Shown piece after piece: positions 17,831 through 25,507 of a stretch of 64,000 bases of DNA (position 1 is the first letter of the stretch; each line of letters opens with the position of its first letter). Made by a program: the position numbers and the translations under genes. Source of the stretch: Chitinibacter sp. FCG-7 (GTDB lineage Bacteria; Pseudomonadota; Gammaproteobacteria; Burkholderiales; Chitinibacteraceae). The stretch spans positions 248,001-312,000 of the forward strand of contig NZ_CP157355.1 in assembly GCF_040047665.1 (NCBI RefSeq), given 5' to 3'. The notes beneath the pieces were generated by a model. That model did no database searches. It saw nothing but the letters and a program-made list of their open reading frames with translations, and was not told the origin of the DNA.

Positions 17831-18445
17831 ATGCAACAATATGCTTTGCCCACTGCCTTGCCTGATGTAGAGCCGACCGATTCGACCGAGCCTAGCCCGC
17901 TACATGCCTTACTGCAACAACCTGCCAGTACGACCCGCCTGCTTCCAGCGGGCGCGCAGGGAGTTGCCCTAGGTATTTTTGCAGGGTATACGCCTGAAGG
18001 GCTTCCACTGATTGGGCTACCAGACCTTACCCCTAGCCCTATTACTGCCATGACGTTAAGTGACTTGCGCGATCTGCCCCTCGGCAGCACATTGGCGATT
18101 GCCTTTGCCGGGCCACCGCCACAACACGCGCTAATTCTCGGCCCCATCCTCAATCCGGCTCGCCCGGAGGAAGAACCGGCTGGACTCGCGCCCGCAGCAC
18201 CAATTGCAACAGATGCAGAAGCGGATGCAGAAACAGATGCTGAAGCGGATGCGGAAGACAACCCGGACATCATCGCCGATGGCCGCCACATCGAGCTGGA
18301 AGCCTTCGACACCCTGGAGCTGCGTTGTGGCAAGGCATCCTTGCTGATGAGCGCCGATGGCCGCATCACCCTGCGCGGCACTTATATCACCAGCCAGGCC
18401 AGCGCCACCCAGCGCATTCTTGGCGGCTCGGTCAGCATCAACTGA
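17831..18445 (+). CDS. DUF6484-type VgrG-associated protein
   Basis: The 204-residue protein matches the DUF6484 type found next to vgrG: a GVALGIFAGYTPEGLPLIG segment near residues 45-63 and a C-terminal LRCGKASLLMSADGRITLRGTYI needle-like strand resembling VgrG tips. Between them is an acidic repetitive linker with alternating DAEADAET units (DNA 18207-18260). The C-terminal similarity to VgrG tips suggests it sits near the spike or acts as an adaptor; no experimental role is known to me. It begins 2 bp after vgrG. Confidence 0.7.
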   Translation: MQQYALPTALPDVEPTDSTEPSPLHALLQQPASTTRLLPAGAQGVALGIFAGYTPEGLPLIGLPDLTPSPITAMTLSDLRDLPLGSTLAIAFAGPPPQHALILGPILNPARPEEEPAGLAPAAPIATDAEADAETDAEADAEDNPDIIADGRHIELEAFDTLELRCGKASLLMSADGRITLRGTYITSQASATQRILGGSVSIN

Positions 18446-18454
18446 GGCAGGAAG

Positions 18455-19617
18455 ATGGAAATCGTAGTTGGCAGCAAACACCTGCAAAGCAGCATATTCA
18501 CCGCGCTGGATGTCAGCGGGCAGGAGCATCTAGTCATCGTCACCAAGGCCAGTTGGCAGGTACCGCAGGCCGGGCAGCGCCCACGCCCCGTACCTCCCGA
18601 TCCGCTACACGATGCCGATCTGCATGTCGGCGAGCCGGGGCTTTCGGCCATGCTATACGGTAGCGACTATGTACGCTTCAAACCGCGTTGCGATGTGCTG
18701 TTCAACGCCAGCGCCCATGCCCCTGAGGGCAAACCTGTGCGCGAACTGCTGGTGGGCTGGCAAGTCGGCGAATTACGCAAAGGGCTACGGGCAACGGGGC
18801 CGCGCGTCTGGCACAAACAGGCTGGCGAATTCAATCTGAGCGAGGCCGAACCTTTCACCACCTGCCCGCTACACTATGGCATGGCATTGGGCGGCTGCCG
18901 CGATTATCAGAAAGGCAACGAAACACTCAGCGAAGCCCTGCTGACCAATCCGGTGGGCAGCGGCTGGGCGGGGCGTCACACCCTCGACCAGCTGCACCTG
19001 CAGCCCGCCCCCGGCTGGAAGCGCACACCCAGCCCATCCGTCACCCCAATGCCCACGACCCAATCGCGTTTTCCGCCATCGGTCGGCACTGGGAACCACG
19101 CAAGAATTATGTGGGAACCTATGACCGCCACTGGGAAGAAAACATCTTCCCCTTTCTGCCGGAAGATTTCGACGAGCAATTCCACCAATGCGCGCCTGTG
19201 AATCAGCAGATGCCCTACCCGCAAGGCGGCGAAGAAGTCGTGCTGTTCAACATGCTGCCCGGTGGCGGTGAACGGCGCTTTCGCCTGCCGGTGCTCAACC
19301 GGCTGCAGGTACGTGTGCTGCGCAAAGACTACAGCGTGGACGAACCCACTGCGCTGGCCGACACGCTGTATTTCGACCTGAACCACCCGGAAGGCCCGCG
19401 CTTCAGCGCAGTCTGGCGCACCAGCCTCCCCATCCGCCGCCGCCTGCAGGAGTTCGACACCATCGCCGTCGGCCCAGTCAACGCCCGGTGGTGGCAAGAC
19501 AAAGTACTGGGGATCAATAGCGGCGGCTGCAGCGGCTGCAGCAAATCACCAGAGCCGGATGAAGTGAATGAGGCCAGCCACGATGATGAACATGAATCCG
19601 CCGAAGGCCACGACTAA
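18455..19617 (+). pseudogene. DUF2169 T6SS effector-loading protein, frameshifted
   Basis: Frame 1 from ATG 18455 (MEIVVGSKHLQSSIFTALDV) reads as a DUF2169 protein to about position 19010; the reading then continues in the -1 frame, where QPIRHPNAHDPIAFSAIGRHW and then WEENIFPFLPEDFDEQFHQ restore the conserved core through to the stop at 19617. Joined, they give about 387 residues, a normal DUF2169 length. The break lies in the C-rich tract around 19002-19013 and fits loss of one base. DUF2169 proteins are adaptors for PAAR-like spike tips and their effectors. If the shift is real, the gene is dead or needs slippage; if it is a base-calling error, the gene is intact. Confidence 0.75.
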
Positions 19618-19619
19618 CC

Positions 19620-20723
19620 ATGCTTGATTTTTTATTACCCGATACCCGCCCTGCGCTACCGCGCCCGGTGCTCAGTGTGGCCAGCGCCGGGCTGTGCTGT
19701 GCCGTGGGTTACAACCTGGATGCCGCAGCCTGCGCCATTGCCGCCAGCATGGATCACTTCCAGCACAGCGAATTCATCGGCCGCAATGGTGAGCCCATCA
19801 TCGTGGCCCGACTGGATGGCGAAAACGTCTGGGGGCAAGACCGGCTAGCCAGCTGGATCGGCCATGCCGTACGCGACGCCTTGCGCCATCTGCCCGATCC
19901 GCAGCAGCACGCCATGCCCATGCTGTGGCTCGCACCCAGTCCCGAGCGCCATGGCCTACAAGCCGACTGGTACAAGGCCACTTTCAATCAGGCCATGCAA
20001 GAGTTTGGCCTGCCGGTGCATCCGCTCAGCGCCATCATTCCGCAAGGGCGAGCCGGGCTGGCCAGTGCGCTGGAGCAGATCGGCCAATGGCTGGCACGCC
20101 ATCCGCTGGATCGGGCCATGCTGATCGGCGCGGATACCTATCTCGACGCTGCCAGCATCAATCACTACCTCGCCAGCGAACGTCTGCTGGCCGATGACAA
20201 TTCCGACGGCTTCATTCCCGGCGAAGCCGCTGCCGCCGTCGTGATAGAACGCCATCAGCTCCCGCAAGACGAACTCGACGCACTGCCCAATCGGCTGTGG
20301 CTGTATGGCTGGGGCAAGGGTGAAGAAGCTGCGCGCATGGGCGGCGACGTGCCCAACCGCTCGCAGGGCATGACCACGGCCATGCGCGCAGCGCTAAGCA
20401 ATGCCCGTGTCGGCATGGCCGATCTGGATTTCCGCCTGAGCGACCAGAATGGCGAAGCCTGGTTCGTTACCGATGCTGTTAACGCCCTCACCCGCATTAC
20501 ACCGCAGGACGCTGCCAAACTACCAGTATTAACGCTAGCCGACCGGCTCGGCGAAATCGGTGCTGCCACCGGGCCGGCCATGCTGGCCTGGCTGCACCGC
20601 ATGCGCGGTCAACCCGACAGCCAGCTCTACCCGCCCGGCGAACTGGGCCTGCTGCACCAGGCCAACGACAATGGCCTGCGCAGCTGCGTGATCGCCGGCT
20701 TCACTCCCCCTCTCGTGGCCTGA
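19620..20723 (+). CDS. Ketosynthase/thiolase-like T6SS-island protein
   Basis: The 367-residue protein has a beta-ketoacyl-synthase-like fold signature: an SVASAGLCCAVGYNLDAAAC start, then a central ALEQIGQWLARHPLDRAMLIGADTY segment and the DNSDGFIPGEAAAAVVIE stretch typical after the active site. The usual active-site Cys motif (TACSS-like) is not seen where expected; the region reads PQGRAGLASALEQ. Such KS-like proteins recur between DUF2169 and DUF4150 genes in T6SS islands and may act in effector maturation or loading rather than in lipid synthesis. It starts 2 bp after the DUF2169 stop. Confidence 0.7.
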   Translation: MLDFLLPDTRPALPRPVLSVASAGLCCAVGYNLDAAACAIAASMDHFQHSEFIGRNGEPIIVARLDGENVWGQDRLASWIGHAVRDALRHLPDPQQHAMPMLWLAPSPERHGLQADWYKATFNQAMQEFGLPVHPLSAIIPQGRAGLASALEQIGQWLARHPLDRAMLIGADTYLDAASINHYLASERLLADDNSDGFIPGEAAAAVVIERHQLPQDELDALPNRLWLYGWGKGEEAARMGGDVPNRSQGMTTAMRAALSNARVGMADLDFRLSDQNGEAWFVTDAVNALTRITPQDAAKLPVLTLADRLGEIGAATGPAMLAWLHRMRGQPDSQLYPPGELGLLHQANDNGLRSCVIAGFTPPLVA

Positions 20724-20746
20724 GCCACATCGCCCAAGGACCCACG

Positions 20747-21136
20747 ATGCAAACCCACGTCTACATCAACGACAACGAAGCCTGCTCCAAGGCGGTAGAT
20801 GGCAAGGCATTGCCGGCCTTCCCAGACCCCTGCTGGAGCCCGCCGCCCCCAAGGCTGGCCCGATTGTCATTCCCTACCCGAACACCGGCTTTGCCAGCAA
20901 TCTGGCCAAGGGCAGCAGCACGGTCTTCATCTGTGGCACCGAAGTCGCGCTGAAGGATGTGTCCTATCTGGCCAACAGCACCGGCAACAGAACCGGCAAC
21001 TCAAGCATTCCGTAAAGGAATCCGCACCGGAGTCATTACCGGCAAGGTCTATTTTGTTGACTGGTCGAGCAATGTGAAATTCGAAGGCCTGAATGTCTGC
21101 CGTCATATCGACCCTGTTACGCACAACCATAAGTAA
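20747..21136 (+). pseudogene. PAAR-like DUF4150 spike-tip protein with two frameshifts
   Basis: Three pieces in two frames make one DUF4150 protein. MQTHVYINDNEACSKAVDGK with ALPAFPDPCW is in the ATG frame to about 20845; GPIVIPYPNTGFASNL and KGSSTVFICGTEVALKDVSY are in the -1 frame; TEPATQAFRKGIRTGVITGK, VYFVDWSSN and DPVTHNHK return to the first frame, ending at 21136. The first shift fits loss of one C in the C run at 20846-20850, the second gain of one A near 20989. DUF4150 proteins cap the VgrG spike and recruit cargo. As written the gene is broken. The two shifts compensate, leaving about 45 residues misread. Confidence 0.75.
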
Positions 21137-21147
21137 GGGGCTGAATC

Positions 21148-22467
21148 ATGGCTAATACCGCAGCATTTCGCTATTGGGACGATCAAGTTAAAGAGCATTG
21201 TGAGAAAACAACAAAAGACATAAACAATGAATGCAAATGCGATGGCACAAAAGAAGCAAAAGAAAAAAGGGACAAGCAGTTCAATAGCGGAAAAATGGAC
21301 CCTGCCAAGCTCAAGCAAGGCAGCATACTGAGAAAAACTCAGGCAAAGCTCCGGGAAGCACTGGTCAACATCGACCAAAAAGCCAAGGACAAGATCAAAG
21401 AGGCCGGCCACAAAGAGAGCAAAGAAAATTGCTGGGTATACCAGCAATGCACAGGGCTATGGCACAAGCCCACCAATGGCGATGGCTTCAGTATTGACAG
21501 CTTCAAGGATGAAATGCGCACGCATTTTGAGAAAGAAGCCAAGCAAATCATGCACGACCAAAAAGCCGCACTGGAAAAGCTGCAAAATTTTGCCGATGAC
21601 TTCTTCAAGGAGCAGGCGGATGAAATTGCGGAAAAAGCCAAGGAAAAAGTCATCAAGCGCATGGGAACGATGCGTTCTCCCTTGCTTGCAAAAGCGCTAA
21701 GCCGGATCGGCATGTATGAGATGCTTGGACATGCGATTGGCAATACCGTTGGCGCCATCGTTACCAATGACATGGAAAAACGCTACGCTCAGCTTGAGCT
21801 GGAACTGGATCAATTCACCAGCAAGCTTGACGAAATAACAGCGATTCTTGGTAACAACTTCAGTTATGAAGACTTGATGGCCACAATGCAGGCCGGCATT
21901 GCGCTCAGCAATGACTGCCTGCGCGCCAGAAAATGCAAGCTGGTTTCATATAACGACAATAAAAACCCAATGAGTGGCAACGGGTGCTGCCCTGGCCAGA
22001 CGGCGCATCATGTATTGCCAGATGCCATGTTTTATAATTACGAAAAAGTGACCAAGACCAAGGGAAAACCTCCTAACCAGAGCCAATACACGACACTAGA
22101 AAAAACCACAAAGCTTGATTGCTGGAGCAAGTATAGTCATGGCTCTGCCCCGACTATGTGCCTGGAAGGAACCTCCAATGGCCCCGGCAATGGCTCACAT
22201 GGTGCAGCACACACTCTGACAGAAGATTACATAAACGACAAACGGAACCAACCATCCGTCCCTTACAATAAAACAGCCGACGATATTTCAGAAAGACTGG
22301 CAAAACCATACGGGTGCAAAAAAGAATGCATCAAGGCCCAGCTGGATAAGTACTACAAAGAAGCCCACACTTGCAAAGACTCCGAAGCCGCGGTAACACC
22401 ACACTCAGGTCTACCCAATGGCGGGCCAACGGTTCCAACCAAACCACCTAAAACAAAAACATTCTAA
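21148..22467 (+). CDS. T6SS effector with C-terminal GHH/HNH nuclease domain (Tox-GHH2 type)
   Basis: The 439-residue protein has a long charged helical N-terminal part (residues 1 to about 260, Lys/Glu-rich, coiled-coil-like) and a C-terminal nuclease region with CCPGQTAHHVLP (H287, H288), then APTMCLEGTSNGPGNGSHG followed by AAHTLTED (H351, H355). This order matches the GHH2 branch of the HNH/EndoVII toxins. It likely cuts DNA in rival cells. It starts 11 bp after the PAAR-like gene and precedes a beta-propeller-like gene, as expected for cargo plus immunity. The gene is AT-richer than vgrG and the KS-like gene, as imported effectors often are. Activity is inferred from motifs. Confidence 0.78.
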   Translation: MANTAAFRYWDDQVKEHCEKTTKDINNECKCDGTKEAKEKRDKQFNSGKMDPAKLKQGSILRKTQAKLREALVNIDQKAKDKIKEAGHKESKENCWVYQQCTGLWHKPTNGDGFSIDSFKDEMRTHFEKEAKQIMHDQKAALEKLQNFADDFFKEQADEIAEKAKEKVIKRMGTMRSPLLAKALSRIGMYEMLGHAIGNTVGAIVTNDMEKRYAQLELELDQFTSKLDEITAILGNNFSYEDLMATMQAGIALSNDCLRARKCKLVSYNDNKNPMSGNGCCPGQTAHHVLPDAMFYNYEKVTKTKGKPPNQSQYTTLEKTTKLDCWSKYSHGSAPTMCLEGTSNGPGNGSHGAAHTLTEDYINDKRNQPSVPYNKTADDISERLAKPYGCKKECIKAQLDKYYKEAHTCKDSEAAVTPHSGLPNGGPTVPTKPPKTKTF

Positions 22468-22475
22468 GGATCGCT

Positions 22476-23507
22476 ATGAAAGTAAATATCACTCAGCAAA
22501 GCCATGACGATTGGCTAAAAGGTTATACGATTCTGGATTGCAGCATTCTCGATCACGAGCGCTATTGCTTTGTACTAAGCGAAGAAAACCGGCAAGAAGG
22601 ATATTACCCGCTCACTCGCATCATTCATGTTATTGCAAATGACATGGATGATGAGCAGCCTTGTGGCACCTGGGACCACAACCAGTTCCGCTTCACTAGT
22701 ATCGTGCGCAATACCGATCCACCCGAGTTTGTCGCTGTCGATTTGGCCACGCTGGTTTTTTCATCCAATGCGCAGAAAAAAGGCGAAGAAAAACCTATCG
22801 ATAAACTACTCAGTTTGGACTATGGGGAAGGCTCCACCAGCACAAGCAGGCGCGTTATACGCGCAGCCGGAAAAGTGTACGCCGTCGGCAGCGGTCGCCG
22901 CATCCTGCGCCGCGAAGGCGTCGAGCAATGGGTCGACCTAAGGGCAGAGGGTAAGGGCGTTCCCTTGCCAGAGCAACTGCCTAGTGAAGGTGAAACAAGC
23001 TGGTCCATTACGCTTGGTTTTCAAGATCTGGCAGCTTTTGCCGCCAATGATATGTACGCTGTGGGCGGTTATGGTGACGTTTGGCGTTTTAATGGTGAGC
23101 ACTGGCAGCAGTGTGCTTTCCCAAGCAATGCCCATCTGGAAACCGTGTGCTGTGGCAGCGATGGCCGCGTCTACATCAGCGACCAGAAAGGCAAGGTGTG
23201 GGCCGGGCGCGAAAACCGCTGGGAGCTGCTGGCCAACAGCGACCTGCCCTGGGGCAGCCAGCCCATCGACGCAGTGTGGTTTGCCGACCGACTGATCCTG
23301 GGTGGCTGGGGCGGGCTGTTCGCGCTCGATGGCAAGGAGCTGGTGCCGCTACAGGAAATCGACCCGCGTTCACCCAATGCGATGGTCTCCGGCCGGCTCG
23401 ACGTCAGCCCCTGCGGGCAATTTTTGCTCACCGCCGGCCCCTACGGCGCCTGCCTGTACAACGGCCAGCGCTGGACGCGGCTGTTCAGCATGTTTGATTT
23501 CGATTAA
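22476..23507 (+). CDS. Putative immunity protein with beta-propeller-like repeats
   Basis: The 343-residue protein lies 8 bp after the nuclease effector gene. Its second half has repeating blades: GKVYAVGSGRRILRR, NDMYAVGGYGDVWRFNGEHW, GRVYISDQKGKVWAGRENRW and DRLILGGWGGLFALDGKEL, which resemble kelch/WD-like beta-propeller strands. Proteins of this type commonly follow GHH2-type toxins and are taken as immunity proteins. There is no signal peptide, fitting a cytoplasmic partner for a DNase. Composition changes from AT-rich to GC-rich within the gene, around 22860. Immunity is inferred from position. Confidence 0.6.
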   Translation: MKVNITQQSHDDWLKGYTILDCSILDHERYCFVLSEENRQEGYYPLTRIIHVIANDMDDEQPCGTWDHNQFRFTSIVRNTDPPEFVAVDLATLVFSSNAQKKGEEKPIDKLLSLDYGEGSTSTSRRVIRAAGKVYAVGSGRRILRREGVEQWVDLRAEGKGVPLPEQLPSEGETSWSITLGFQDLAAFAANDMYAVGGYGDVWRFNGEHWQQCAFPSNAHLETVCCGSDGRVYISDQKGKVWAGRENRWELLANSDLPWGSQPIDAVWFADRLILGGWGGLFALDGKELVPLQEIDPRSPNAMVSGRLDVSPCGQFLLTAGPYGACLYNGQRWTRLFSMFDFD

Positions 23508-23554
23508 GCAGCATCACACAAGCAGTTTTTCATAAGCGAACTGATTACATCTTC

Positions 23555-24853
23555 ATGCACAGCAATCTGATTCCCGCCCTTGTCAAACGCCACGCCGGCG
23601 ATGCTGCGTTTTACTGGACTCTGCATAACAAATCGGCGCTGTCACCACATCTGCAGCCCGAGCGGCTTTGGCATTTCTCGCAACTGCTGGGCGCGCATCT
23701 GGAAGGCCTGCAGGTGGCCGGCCCGGCGGGGCTGGTGATCCTGCGCGGCGAATTGCAGCGCTGGCGCGGTGCGGGCGAGGCATTTGCCCTGGCCTGGGCG
23801 GCCATCCGTCTGCACGACGAGGCGGCGCTGGCGCAGTTGCTGGCCGAGATTCGCCAGCAGCCAGACAGCCTGCTGCGCGGGCTGATTTCGGCGCTGGCCT
23901 GCTTGCCTGCCAGCGATGTCGCGCCGCTGATTACCGCCTGGAGCCAGCCCGGCGCCGGCACAGTGGAAGCCGTCGCCGCCTTGCGCGCCATCGCGCTGCG
24001 CCCGGATGCCGTGGCCGGTGCGCCGGTCAGCGTGCCCGATCACTGGCTGCAGCATGAGTCACCGCATGTGCGCGCAGCCGCCTGCCGGGTGGCCGCGGCG
24101 CTGCCAGTGACGCCACCCGCTGCGCTGGATGCACTGCGCAACGATGCGGATAGCGCTGTGCGTGCCGAGGCGGCAATTGCGCTGGCGCACCACGGGCTGG
24201 CCAGTGGCGCGGCCGCCACCCTGCTGCGCAGCGTGCAGGAGCAGCTGGCCGTGCTGGCGAGCGCCAGCGGCTGGTATCAGCAGCAGGCGCAGCGCCGCCT
24301 GCAGCGCTGGCTGCGCCATCTGGCCTGGCTGGTGCCACCGGGGCATCCGGATGTGCCGGCTCTGCTTGAACACCTGCCGCCGCGCCAGGCTCTGCATTTC
24401 GTGCTGCAGCATGGCGACCCGGCCTTGCGCGGCTTTGTACTGCGGCAGCTCGAACAGCCCGAACACGCACGGCTGGCCGGCTGGGTGTGGCAGACACTCA
24501 CCGGCGTCGATCTGCACGCCAACGGCCTGCTGCTGCCCGAGCCACCGTATGACCCGGACCAGCCGCTGCACGAGGCCAACCCTGATGCCGATGATGGCCT
24601 GCCCTTGCCCAACCCGGCCGCCGTGCGCGCCTGCGATGCTGCGCTATCGCTGCCGGTCGGACAGCGCCTGCTGCTGGGCCAGCCGCACTCGCCGGAAAAC
24701 TTGCTGATGGTGCTGCACGAAGCGCCGCAGGCGCTGCGCCAGATTGCCACCCGCGCCCTGCGCCAGTTTGCGCCGCAACATGGCCTGAACATCCGCGCCC
24801 CCTGGTGGCAACAGCATGCCGCGCTGGCAGCACTGAGCGGGGCCGAGCGATGA
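23555..24853 (+). CDS. TIGR02270-type HEAT-like T6SS-island protein
   Basis: The 432-residue protein is Ala/Leu-rich with HEAT-like helical repeats (HVRAAACRVAAALPVTPPAA, then NDADSAVRAEAAIALAHHGL) and a C-terminal AVRACDAALSLPVGQRLLLG segment, matching the TIGR02270-type proteins seen in T6SS vgrG islands. The molecular role is not known to me; a scaffold or chaperone is likely from the repeat fold. It is 47 bp after the immunity gene and strongly GC-biased, so many open frames on both strands overlap it. Confidence 0.7.
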   Translation: MHSNLIPALVKRHAGDAAFYWTLHNKSALSPHLQPERLWHFSQLLGAHLEGLQVAGPAGLVILRGELQRWRGAGEAFALAWAAIRLHDEAALAQLLAEIRQQPDSLLRGLISALACLPASDVAPLITAWSQPGAGTVEAVAALRAIALRPDAVAGAPVSVPDHWLQHESPHVRAAACRVAAALPVTPPAALDALRNDADSAVRAEAAIALAHHGLASGAAATLLRSVQEQLAVLASASGWYQQQAQRRLQRWLRHLAWLVPPGHPDVPALLEHLPPRQALHFVLQHGDPALRGFVLRQLEQPEHARLAGWVWQTLTGVDLHANGLLLPEPPYDPDQPLHEANPDADDGLPLPNPAAVRACDAALSLPVGQRLLLGQPHSPENLLMVLHEAPQALRQIATRALRQFAPQHGLNIRAPWWQQHAALAALSGAER

Positions 24854-24904
24854 TGCTGAACCATCACACATGCCCGAATCACGCCGGCAGCAAGGAGTTG
24901 CGCG

Positions 24905-25288
24905 ATGTTGCTTGATCCCTGGCTGGATGCCGCCCGCATCGCCCGCACCCTCGCCGCCCCCGGCAGCGCCCTGCTCGTTGTGCTGGCCGCCGAGGGCTGG
25001 TGCAGCAAATGCCGCGATCTGCGCCCCGGTTTTCATGACTATGTGCAGCAACACGATGTGCCCGGCCTGGTCTGCCTGTGGCTGGACATTGAAGAACACG
25101 CCGAACTGCTGGGCGATTTCATCCCCGACGACCTGCCGCTCTGCCTGCACTACAACGCCAGCGGGCTGGTGCGCGCCGGCATCTTGCGCGCCGCCGACGC
25201 CAGCCAGCTCGACATCGCCCCGCATACACTCAGCGAAGCACAACCGGACTTGCGGCAGCTGCTGATGATGGCGGATTGGGCTGCCTGA
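24905..25288 (+). CDS. Thioredoxin-like protein of the vgrG island
   Basis: The 127-residue protein contains a thioredoxin-type active site WCSKCR (C37, C40) after a hydrophobic strand (SALLVVLAAEGW) and a conserved-looking DLPLCLHYNASGLVRAGIL strand-turn. It has no signal peptide, so it acts in the cytoplasm. An AAGGAG ribosome site (24892-24897) precedes ATG 24905. Several neighbours (the nuclease effector, the DUF4150 protein) carry multiple Cys, so a role in their redox state is possible, but that is speculation. It closes the T6SS island. Confidence 0.65.
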   Translation: MLLDPWLDAARIARTLAAPGSALLVVLAAEGWCSKCRDLRPGFHDYVQQHDVPGLVCLWLDIEEHAELLGDFIPDDLPLCLHYNASGLVRAGILRAADASQLDIAPHTLSEAQPDLRQLLMMADWAA

Positions 25289-25507
25289 TGCCAATCTCTC
25301 AGGCTATTCCTTGTTGGCAAGTGCTATGAGCTAAACCGCCATCAATTCTGGCAGCGGCATAAATCGGGGCAGCAACGAATTCGTGCTCCTCAGAGAGCTG
25401 GAGTTTGAATGCAAGGCGGATCGCGGCAGATTACGCCGCTGATAAAGCAGTCTTGTGCAAACAGCCCCCTATTTTTCAAGTCAATATTCTTATCTGGAGT
25501 TTCACCC

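Noticed and set aside
18207..18260. Short tandem repeat GATGCAGAAGCG-like
   Set aside because: Encodes the acidic DAEADAE linker of the DUF6484 protein; an in-frame coding repeat, not a mobile or regulatory one.
23611..25294. Several long open frames on both strands over the TIGR02270-type and thioredoxin-like genes
   Set aside because: Shadow frames in very GC-rich DNA; products are Arg/Ala/Pro-rich low-complexity sequence.
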